Shown: positions 38,373 through 47,930 of the stretch, piece after piece
Position numbering within the stretch: the stretch's first letter is position 1
How the letters are laid out: each line of letters starts with the position of its first letter
NCBI GenBank assembly: GCA_019614645.1
Contig: JABWDB010000011.1
Location: 7,947,501 to 8,011,500 of the forward strand
From: Stratiolaelaps scimitus
Taxonomy: Eukaryota > Arthropoda > Arachnida > Mesostigmata > Laelapidae
Length of the DNA stretch: 64,000 nt
Reading direction: 5' to 3'
The notes under the pieces: model-generated
Told to the model about the DNA's origin: nothing
Database searches by the model: none
What the model saw: the letters and a program-made list of their open reading frames with translations, nothing else
Position numbers and translations under genes: made by a program

Positions 38373-40798
38373 GTTAGCTGTATGTAGACGTGCTCGATGA
38401 TGCCCGGACATCTTATTTATCGTACGCATTTCGTTATGTTATGTACGTTATGTACGACTGAAGAATCGTTTGCGTCACCTCAACTCTCGATCATTCGATT
38501 CTGCAACATATCTCTCTCTGTCAGAGAGAACGACTTAAACGCGTATCACCTACCGCCGAAATAAGCTCCATCACGCAGATGAGCCACATGGGTTCCGTCA
38601 GCGAGGATGACGTCAACATTGCCGCTCTCAATGAAGTACATCTTGGTGCCCATCGTTCCCACGCAAATAATGCTGTCCCCGGGCTGAAAGAACTCGCTAC
38701 GGAGTCGCTTCACCACATCCGCTGAAAGCCGTAGACAACAAGCATTGTCGTTACATTCGAGCTCTACTGACAGGCTCACCTTCGCTCCCTGCAAGGGATT
38801 CGTCACCGAGGGCAAAGTTCACCCTCTCGATGCGACATACAACCGGACGAACACAGGTTCTTGACGTAAACAATGGCTATCACACAAACGCGAACAGGCC
38901 TCAAAGTCGACGCTGACGCTGATGACGATATTTAGAGGACAAACGAGGAGGAAATAAAAAAAAAGAAAGGCGCGCGCAAGTGTCCGAAAATCCCTCAGCG
39001 TGCTGAGGTGGTACGACAGCTAGCTACTGACCAATGAATCTGGGGTCGGCCTCGCGGAAGAACGGCACGGTGTTGATCAGTGAGCGACAGCAGAACTGGA
39101 GGACACTTTCACGGAGGACGTCAGACATTTCGGCCATGATCTTGTCCTCATCGAAGTATAGGCCGCGAAATCGGTTCTCGAAATAGTCGCATATGCGCTT
39201 CTTCAAATGCTGTGGCATCTTCTTGTATCGTATAAATTGACGCACCTCGGACATCTGCAGATAGGATCGATGCTTTAATAACATTACTGATCGAATTAAA
39301 ATAGTCATAGATGTGGGCTACAATTGTACTGTGCCGAACGTGGGATGCATCTAAGAGCACCAGTCTGCTTACTGATAGGTGCAAACGGTATTCACAGTCC
39401 CTGGCATGACTTTCGTTTAGCGAACCTGAAATTCACGTTCGGCGAATGAAGAGTGTTTCTCTGTGTGTGTGTGTTATATTTAATGGGCCAAATAAACTTC
39501 ATTAACGAACTCACGCAAGTCTCAGGCAATAGATAAATGGATCAAGGCTAGAAGAAGCGACTTCCCACGTGGAACGACTGAAGCCTCCCAGCACCCAGCA
39601 AATGCTCCCGCCACCGGCAATATATCTCTATTGGTGTTTATTATACCATCTCCGAAGACACGAACAAGCCGAAATCTCATACCGTTTGCTCGTGGGCATT
39701 TCTCGAGGAGTCCATAATCTGAACGAGAACGGTGCCATTAGCGAGCAGCACTCCATAGCCAATCGCACCGGAGGCAAGAACGAACAGGCACAACACCACC
39801 TCGTCCATCGAGCGTACGTCCGCCTTCACAAACGAGATGGCGACCATAATCGACCACGCGCTGAACAAGCACCACAAGTATTGTTCATACCACGGTGAGT
39901 CCTGTTGGCCGAACGAGTGACATTCACAGATGATCTTTTTCGTGCTGTTTGCAATGTCGGATCCCGTTGACAAAGAAGAAAAAATCGGCGCCCTTCATCC
40001 TCTTTCTGACCCTCGATGCGCCGACGATCCCCTACTGGGTATTCACGCCTATATGCCTGCCTGCGTATGGCGTGGACACTTACCATAATACCGGAGGTGA
40101 CCACCCAGCTCGTTTCGGGGAATCCCTGAACCATCGGTACGAAGAAGAGGAGGCACCCGTTGAAGTGGCACATCAGCAGAATGGAGACGACGACGTTCGC
40201 CAGCTTCAGGTACACCCGATGCGTTGATTTCATCTGTAAGATCAAGTCGTTCTCGACGTCAGACAATGTACGCCCTTCTTCTGAGAATGAAGTTCTGTCT
40301 CGTATGGCGTATCCTTGCCGAGTTCATACACTACCCTGGATCAATGATAAACACACCGGGTGCAATTCGTTGGTTCGCCGATGCTGATGGATTCTACTAT
40401 TGATTCGATCCGTGTTGTGGCCTATACCGCGAGGAATTAACTATAGCATTGTATCGTGTATCGTTTGTGTATCACGTACGTAGAGTGCCTGCCATTCGCC
40501 AATGTGTCGAACAAGCGATGTGATCCGGAGCAGCTTGAAGCAGCCGAGAACCCGGCCAAGCCCGCAGAGGCCGGGATTGGTGACGTGTCCTTCGCGAATA
40601 TCGCACGAAGCCAGTAGCAGGTCAAAGGGTATTGTACCAAGAACATCGATGAGAAACCATGTTCGCAGGTATCGCCGAGCGGCAAAACCGCGCTCTAGCT
40701 GGGCGCGATCGCCAACGATAACGCCTGTACTCAAGATCGACAGCACAACGCAACGAAAGTGCTGATTAGTACTGACGTGCAAAATCCACCACGTTACA

Positions 40799-40831
<33 letters not shown>

Positions 40832-42468
40832 CAAACATACAGTAGTTAGGAATTATTTCTAGGGATTACGGGGGTGTGGGGGGAGATTAGCTGGGGCCGG
40901 GGCTGAGGTCGACATTATCCCGAGGAAGGCGATGGCATCCATATATATATATATATATATATATCTTGCAGTCCTTTGAGAATCGATGTCCACAGAGCTG
41001 TCAGCTTTTTCACTGATACGTCCTGTTCTGTTCGGTGTCGAGAGTTACCTGATAAGAAATTGACCATAATGTCGTTGGCAAATATCGCTGACGAGGTCAG
41101 GTTGAACACGATCCAAAAGTGAGAATGCTCCTTGTAGAAGAACGCCAGCTCAATCGGTATGATTATCATGTTGAGAGCCAGAACGACCACTATTAATATA
41201 TCCCAGAAGAACCTGTCGTGAGGATTCAGTAAACAAAGAAGAAGAGTGCATAGGTTATTAACTGAAGTCTCATAGCTATATATCCATATATAGTGTCATG
41301 TCAGGGTCCCCTACAGGCTCATCTACCTGTAGATGGTCACCCGCCACACGCTATGTTTGACTGCGAACTGACAAGAGCAATATGCGCCTGGGTAATCAAA
41401 CAACGTAGCTGTAGATGGCTGTTAAATGTGTTCGTAATTTGCGTCGAATTCTGTCGTATTCATGAGCATGCCACGTCAGATTATGCCAGGCAGATCTAGC
41501 AAGCGTCCAAGCGGGGTGGTGTGCTTGGTAGTGCCAAGGACTCTTAGATCTTTAGGGCACCAGGTTCGAATCCCGCATGGGACACATGGGACATGTAGTA
41601 TTAATACGAAAAATACTTCCGAAGCATGGCCCAAACAAGAACATCCCCAGGATCAGAAACGAAGACAACGGGGAGGTCTGGCAGATATCCCGCTCCGTAC
41701 CCGAAGCTACAACCGGTGCAGCGGTCTTTTTTCTCTTTCATTAAGAGCCATCGTTCACTTGGACGTCGCATCGGCGAATCTGGTAAGGCACACCCCCGGT
41801 CAGTTTAGCTTGCGTAGCCTTCATACGCCATCTGACCGTCTCTGTCCACCGTCGCGTTAATGCGTTGCAGACTAGCTCGCCGAAACTAACTTAGATATAA
41901 ATATACAACTCCCCGTTTCGCTACGCGCGGGGTCGAAGCTCGACGAAACACAGAATAGCCTAGAAGCCGAGCTAACACGAGACGACGCTGGTGAACCCGA
42001 GTACAGCCAAGTCCCGGGCTAGACCAATAGCGAAACTTTGCAAGCGATTTTCGCTAGAAACGTGCTCGCAACAATACGCCCTCTCCTCTACGCGCATCGT
42101 CCTCGTTGTGTTCATAGTGTATATACATGTACACCTATATAGTACTGCCTATGTGTTTCTTCTTATATTTATTCTACGATTTTCGCCAGACTACGAAGCA
42201 GAAGCACATACTTAAAACGGGAGCACGGATGTATGATGAAGTAGCCGAGTCTCATCTGTCTACGCATTTCCTGCCGAATGAGGGTCACCGACTCGAAGAC
42301 CTTCAGCGAGAGCTTGTTAAGACTTGGGAGGAACAAGTATTCGTACACTGCCCTCACGCGGGTGCCCTCATCGAACAGTGACGAACGTCGACTGCACAGG
42401 CTCCTGTTCGACGCCATTGTCTCCTCGTACTTTAGTCGATTCTTCATTGCCGTTAGCAACAGTGGCAT
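37769..42468 (-). CDS. HCN (Ih-type) cyclic-nucleotide-gated channel subunit with non-canonical pore
   Basis: Nine exons, minus strand: 42468-42212, 41212-41049, 40724-40480, 40233-40084, 39901-39683, 39254-39032, 38721-38554, 38216-38111, 37928-37769 (TGA). All introns are GT-AG and all phases agree; total 563 aa. Residues 58-86 carry the HCN N-terminal signature (NKLSLKVF, GYFIIHPCSRFK). S1 is about 88-111, S3 about 159-179, S4 about 196-216, S5 about 229-249, pore helix to S6 about 280-330. The C-linker (346-420, with YFENRFRG) is HCN-type, not CNG-type. The cyclic-nucleotide-binding domain (421-510) has FFQPGDSII, KMYFIESG and AYFGE, with Glu476 and Arg485 where HCN contacts cAMP. HCN channels form tetramers in the plasma membrane and carry a hyperpolarisation-activated cation current. 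Odd points: the selectivity filter is AISFV instead of CIGYG, and S4 is charge-poor. The Met at 42468 is the first in the exon; an upstream 5' exon is possible. Confidence 0.88.
38037..38069. other. Perfect 14-bp stem hairpin in the last HCN intron
   Basis: Arms TTATAACAATATCA (38037-38050) and TGATATTGTTATAA (38056-38069), loop ACATA, beside a (TA)n run at 38008-38033. It lies in the intron 37929-38110. Confidence 0.75.
38261..38331. other. 34-bp-arm near-perfect palindrome in an HCN intron
   Basis: Arm 1 is 38261-38294 (starts AAGGTGATTCAACA) and arm 2 is 38298-38331 (ends TGTTGAATCACCTT), with a 3-base loop GTC and only two mismatches. It lies in the intron between HCN exons 7 and 8 and is followed immediately by (TA)n at 38333-38368. 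Either a small foldback element or a hairpin RNA precursor. Confidence 0.85.
38333..38368. repeat. (TA)n microsatellite
   Basis: About 18 TA units in an HCN intron. Confidence 0.95.
40802..40831. repeat. (AT)n microsatellite
   Basis: Lies in the HCN intron between exons 2 and 3; a second run is at 40941-40964. Confidence 0.95.
41500..41660 (+). mobile_element. SINE family 2, tRNA-related, copy in the first HCN intron
   Basis: A tRNA-like head ends in a perfect Pol III B box (GGTTCGAATCC at 41568-41578) and is followed by a body with AATAC-TTCCGAAGCATGGCCC. The same head and body occur at about 50775-51030. It is antisense to the HCN gene. Confidence 0.6.
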
Positions 42469-42469
42469 T

Positions 42470-43580
42470 AATTGTGGGTTAACTCTCTACGACGTACGGA
42501 GGCCTTAATCCTTTGGCTTGACGTTGCGAAGTCCTCTCCTCCTCGCTTCAACTCTTTAGATGAGAATTAGACCTCTGTCCATGTCACAGCAGGAACAACG
42601 TTGGCCATACAGCAGCAGCAGCAGCGATGACAATTTGGTCACATCAGGTTTCGCCTGTGCTGAAAACAAACCACTGAACTGGCTTTGCTCAGGCGACGAA
42701 GGCAAGACTCTCCTCAGCTGGACGCCCAGCATGGATCGAAACGCTTTGAACGGCCGGCTGAAGTGGCCACTGGGAACATCAAACTTAATCTGACGCCGTG
42801 GTCTGAGCGCAATGTCCGAACGATGTCGATGAACTATTGTCCGCGATTGAACGCCAGCCGCGGCCGCCAGCTCGCATCATGCCTTTGCATTGACGACCTA
42901 CACGGCAGCAATCCGCAGCAGTCGTCCGATGATCGCGACGTCTTCTAGCGACGCGCCCTGATCTGCCTTCCCAATCGGGACATAACAAGGTACCGCCACC
43001 GCCGCCGCCACAGACCTAAGAGTGATAACTTCCTTCGTCGAAAATAGTCGCAGCCATCCCCCTTTGCAGATCCAGCTGACGCAGTCGCTGCTGCCGCAGC
43101 CGCCACCACCGCGTGCCCACATATTCTGTTTGTCTGTCCGTCTGCCGACGCTGCCAACGAACGTGCCAACGCATGCTGCTGGCGTGACAGTTGGAATCCG
43201 TTCCCTGTGGCGCCGTCATTAAGTTTTGCGGCGTTTAGTCAGTGGACGTCGAACGGTCAGATCGTCGAGGTAGGCAAGCAGCTAGTTAATGGCCGGTCGT
43301 CGATGTGCGCGTTCCTCCTATGGAGCATAGGGTCCTTTCACTCCGATCTGCTCTGGCTAGGGTCATTACGGCGATGATGGGTATGGCGCTGAGGGTCTGT
43401 GTGTGCGTGTGTGGCTCCGTCGGGTCGGGTCGAGTCGAGTCATTCGCGTGAAAAAACATACAGCGGATGAACGCTCGAACTCGCTCAGAGCGACTCGATG
43501 AATGACTGAGGGGAGGCGGCGGCGGAGGCAGCGGCGGTGGCCGCAAAACAAACAGGTTGCGAAGGTAAATGTTCATATGT
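42470..43580. promoter_or_regulatory. Upstream region of the HCN gene
   Basis: GC-rich between about 42930 and 43220 with CGCCGCCGCC-type triplets, consistent with a promoter or 5' UTR for the minus-strand HCN gene. A minus-strand open piece near 42570-42790 might be an extra 5' exon, but no clean donor is seen. Confidence 0.3.
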
Positions 43581-43750
43581 TTCGTTCGTTTATTAAAGGA
43601 ACAACGGTGATATTTTCACCATGTATAGGTTCTCCTATATGTCCTCATCGTTAGGTCGTGGGACAACTCGAACCTGGGCCCTCCGTTACTGTTCTTTACA
43701 ACGGCCAAAAACAACTTAGCCACCGTCTGTGTGACCACCGCCCGTCCCGC
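43578..43750 (-). mobile_element. Diverged SINE family 1 copy
   Basis: Retains TTTATTAAAGGAAC, TTCTCCTATATGTC, ACTCGAACCTGGGCCCTC (a worn B box on the minus strand) and TTAGCCACCG in the same order as the copies at 48.6 and 55.8 kb. Confidence 0.55.
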
Positions 43751-43759
43751 CGCGCCCCA

Positions 43760-46131
43760 CGTAGACGATTCCAGCAGTGACGCGAATTGAAGGGCGGGAA
43801 CATTGAGCACAGAGGCATATTAATTTCGAAAATTAATGCCGAGTGAGAACTGCGCGTGGGAGAGAAAAAAAACAAGGACGTGGCCGACCACGACAGCGAC
43901 GAGCGGAACAGGTCCTAACACTCTCCGGCGACTTTGCGACTTTGTGAAATTACAGCCAGAATAAACGATTCCTTCGGTCACTGTGCTCGTGACGAATAGC
44001 TGCGCCCGTTTCGAAGAAGCTAAGGGGGGGGGACAATGCATTACATATGCAGATCTGGGAACTTCACCACTGGCGTGTCTCTCGTCTGACATTGCGGAAC
44101 TCTCACCTGGTAAATCCCCGGATGTCGTGTTCCTGGGCCACGGTTCGGCCACGACTACTGACCATAGTCATTGGGCTTTCTGTGTCTAATAAACAATAAA
44201 ACGCTTCAACCCTTAACGACTATCTGTGAGACCAGTGGCTTGTGGACACTGTCTGCTAACTCTCGGCATAATGCTTACAACATATACACACACACACACA
44301 CTCTCTCCTCCCTGATCTCGCACATTGAATGAGATCATCGCTGGCCGGAACTTGGTGAAATATCAGCTGTGACAACGGGTTGATTTTGTGGGGGGGAAAA
44401 ACTAGAGAATTCGTCTAGGATTCGGAGCGATTCGTCACCGCCAGCGGACGAGCTCACAGGTCAGCTGGGGTGAGTCGTCCTCTGGCGCAGTGAATGTAGA
44501 CAGTAAAAGCCGAAATTCGACGGCGGCAGAGGTTTATAATATCTCTGTCTCCTTGTTCTCGATATTCTATGAAGAATATGTAGAGGAAGGCGTTCGTAGA
44601 TGTATTTCACGTTCAGCGGCTGATACAATTGTAGCCCACTGCTATAATTGACTAATGAATGAGATGTCAGTTGGCGAAGTCGAAGAGCCAAAACGAGCCA
44701 TTGTTACATGAAATCGTTGTGGTATTTTTCTTTGTGTTAATTTCGCTGAAAATCATTCGCTTTCCATGGATTCCGTTATGGCCAACTGTTATTGGGAAAA
44801 GTATATGTTTCCGGGCTGAAAAAGCCTTTACAGCCTAAAGTGTTTTACTCAGTCACAATGGCACAGCTGTTGTCGGCATTGCCGCATAAGATGAACTCTT
44901 CCCTACCGAACATTGCCCACCGCGATACATTCAGCCTATTTGATAATTACCCTTAGGTAAGGATTTTGCAAGCAACTACGCTCGGCTCGTACACTCGATC
45001 AAGGAGAAACTCCTGACCTGCTCCGACGGTCACAACTCGAGAGGTTTGCTAGAAATATTCGCATCGATAAGCACCGAAGATCATTCGATCTATCAGCATC
45101 TACAGCGCACTCTTCGCCGAGTAGACGTGAACCTCCGGCAATAGGGGTGGGGGGTCTGGCGTTCGTCATAACCCCATATATTGGACCTGGATGGAACGTC
45201 GTATTGAGAACGTCGCCAGGCGACGTTATTTCGCCCCGACCATCTACAGCTCATACTCTGCATCAGCTGTTAGGCCCTGCCGAATCTTGCGAAGTCATTT
45301 TTCAATCATGACGCTTTCGGTCATCACCGCCGAAATTCATTGTTCCTCTCGCTTTCTTATTTTTTTGTAGATTTCGGGAATGCATGATACACATAGATGT
45401 TGCTCGGTTCATACAAACAATAGTGCATTAATCGCTCATCTGCACCTGTCCGCAGACATTGAGTGTGGCAATGCTAATCGGCGATTCAGCCCAGTGTCCG
45501 TCGTCGCCACCAGTGACTTCGGACCAATCGGACTTCGTCTGATCACTTTGCCACTTCACTATTCGCGGTGGACCCCCCGAGTAGACACTGCCAGCCGATG
45601 AAGTTCAATCCTTCTCTCCTGCCCCCCGCGAAAGGTGATTTCCTTGACCCAGTTAAGAAGTTGTAGCAGGCAATTTCTGGAGAGGGAGATTGTTTTCGGG
45701 CATCCTGCTTGTGTTCCTCTCCCTTCCCCTAACGAACGTGTAATTAGCCACCAAGTGTCCGCGTGTTGGCGAGCATCGAATCGAGCAGCATTCGACGATA
45801 CACTCGCCACCGTATATAGCCTGCATACATCATTCGGTAGATCGACCAACGATAGACCACATCATCTATGACACTCAGCACGTGATATTTGTTCTCGCGC
45901 CACGTCCGTTGTGTTTATTGTCCCTACCGGTGTTGTGGCTGGCCAGTACGATATCGGCTCTCGCTGTGAGTGAACCCACGAGCCCCCCTCGAGCCACAGG
46001 TTCCTGACCATTGGCTGCCAAAACCGACAGAGGAGCTGATTGTGAGTGGAGATTTCACCGCAGGTCAAGTCCACGTACGAGGAGTGCAATCGTCGACTGG
46101 ATCTGTACAGCATCCGTGAATCCGTTCCGAC
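43760..46131. other. Intergenic, nothing supportable
   Basis: No exon recognised. It probably includes the promoter of the gene at 46132; a TATATA with a TCATTCG-like initiator about 20 bases on lies near 45813-45840, which is only suggestive. Confidence 0.4.
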
Positions 46132-46572
46132 ATGGCCCCCCGTAATGTTTCGCCGTCCGGCCGCGCCAGCAGTGTCCTAATCATCGGTGTGATCGTCATC
46201 GGGGTCTTCTCGACGCCGGTTCAGCCTCAACGAGTGGCCGCAGCGCTGGAGAACGCTGCAGCGACCTTGCTCACCGATCTCGTCCTGCCGAGGCCGTACG
46301 TTGGCGGCATGTATCCCGGCGGGCAAAGGCTATATCCGGGCGGGCAGGGAGTGTACCCGGGCATGCCGGGCGCCTACGCCCAGGCAGGCATCATACCGCA
46401 GCGACCTTATCGACCGGTAGGACTTTACGGCGATCCGAATATGGGAGTAGTTCGACGGCCCGTTGTCGTCCAGGAAACCAGCCGAGTCCTGGCAGTGAAG
46501 AAGCGTGCGGTTCCGCCGGGTCCGATCGAGGGACGCGGACACGTCGAGCCCAGCCCAGTCGACCAACTCTAA
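46132..46572 (+). CDS. Small secreted Gly/Tyr/Pro-rich protein, single exon
   Basis: Complete ORF of 146 aa, ATG at 46132 and TAA at 46570. The N-terminus is a clear signal peptide: a basic start, then a hydrophobic core SVLIIGVIVIGVF at residues 14-26, with cleavage likely near 28-34. The mature part has three spaced YPG units (YPGGQ, YPGGQ, YPGMP; residues 61-80), then a Pro/Arg/Val-rich section ending in a dibasic KKR (123-125). There are no cysteines after the signal peptide. Composition resembles arthropod cuticular or other extracellular matrix proteins, but I do not recognise a named family. An AATAAA lies at 46829-46834 on the same strand, about 260 nt after the stop, and a TATATA-like sequence lies near 45813. 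The codon pattern looks coding (GC-rich third positions). Confidence 0.72.
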   Translation: MAPRNVSPSGRASSVLIIGVIVIGVFSTPVQPQRVAAALENAAATLLTDLVLPRPYVGGMYPGGQRLYPGGQGVYPGMPGAYAQAGIIPQRPYRPVGLYGDPNMGVVRRPVVVQETSRVLAVKKRAVPPGPIEGRGHVEPSPVDQL

Positions 46573-47039
46573 CTGAACAAATACTTGAATATAGTGACAT
46601 ACTCAAGTATGGCGAGTTGTACGACGATGAATAACGTATGAAGTTCAAGTGCTTCGCACCTCAGAACGGGATATTTCGATGGTGATTGTGGCTGGCACAG
46701 TGTGCCAACACACTGAGTACAATGCAGATTTGAGGAGAAAACGACCTTTGTGTATGTGTGTATAGATACGCATATGAATGACTACAGTAATCGAGCACCA
46801 GTAGTGAATGAATTAACTAATATTAATTAATAAATGTCTCCTAAGAACTCAATGTAATAGTTGCACATGTTCTCATTAACAACTCAAATCCTTAGATCGA
46901 TACGCTAGCTAGGTTAAGCTTAGCTGCAGACGTCATGGATACGCCGCTGGAAGGGAGTACAGGTTGACGAGCTCGTCTCGTTTGTGGGGACACAGATGAG
47001 AATTTGTATTTTTTTTCTTATTTATATTTCTTAATTTTG

Positions 47040-47265
47040 TTAAGCTTTTAAATAAGTAAATTGTTAGCAGGATTTAAGATTACCAATTATTGTAAATAAG
47101 TAAATTGTTATTAGCCGGAATAAAAATTGCAAATTATTGTGAATGAGTAAATTACTATTAGCAGGATTAGAAAATTGCAAATTACTGTGAATAAGCAAAT
47201 TATTATTAGCAGGATTAAAAATGACTAATTATTGTAAATTATCAAATTATTAGCAGGCTATACAA
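47040..47265. repeat. 47-bp AT-rich minisatellite
   Basis: Four full units and one partial unit of 45-48 bp, each with (AAGTAAATT...TTAGCAGGAT...AATTATTGTR). Units start near 47053, 47098, 47145, 47193 and 47240. It lies 3' of the gene at 46132. Confidence 0.8.
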
Positions 47266-47930
47266 TTGTTTTCTGTAGGTTACAGATGGGCAGAGAGCAT
47301 CATGTGTGGGAAAATGAGCGGCGTTCTCTTCTCGAACGGTGGAGAAATACGACGCCTGTCTTCCCCCAACGCCACCACTCACCAAGATCGACGTGCCTGT
47401 GTGTGAGAGATTTCCAATTTGTCTACGAATAATTTCTATGAAAAGTTGCTCTTTTAAGGTTCAAACATCGTAATCTTTATTGCAATACAAAGCAATAGCG
47501 ACGAAGTGTGTACAGTGTAAATTTGCACTTCGTACCATTTAAGGGAAGGCCCGGACGTCTGGTCGGAGACCGCCAAGGTATCAGCACATGGTCGGGGTAC
47601 CTGAACGAATGGCGGCACCGAATTAACGACGCTGTTTAATTATTTGGTATTATTATAATTATTGTTATTGTTATTATTAATGTAATTATTTTCGTCCGCC
47701 ATCGATGTATATCGTCGAGTGCATTTTGTCATGAGCTGCCACGCTTTTCGTGTTCTTATTCTCCCGTTATTCCGCTGTTGTGTTAATAGACTAATTAATA
47801 GATACTTTATTATTACACATCGTATGTTTAGCGGGCACTCTCTGCCACATGGGCGGACAGACGCCCGTGTGCACCGATTGAATGTATTTCAAATGTATGA
47901 TTGACTTTTACAATTGTCCTCGTAATCGAG

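Noticed and set aside
40234..40350. Extending HCN exon 4 upstream to include SDVENDLILQ
   Set aside because: This adds residues not present in HCN between S4 and S5 and needs a weaker donor. The acceptor before ATG at 40233 gives a gap-free alignment and matching phase 0.
41500..41600. Possible tRNA gene
   Set aside because: The B box is perfect, but no clean acceptor stem or A box at the right spacing is visible, and the sequence recurs with a shared non-tRNA body, so it is a SINE.
42570..42790. Possible extra 5' exon of the HCN gene (minus strand, contains FDVPSGHFSRPFKAF)
   Set aside because: An acceptor-like CAG precedes it, but no convincing donor follows and it does not align to the HCN N-terminus; left out of the model.
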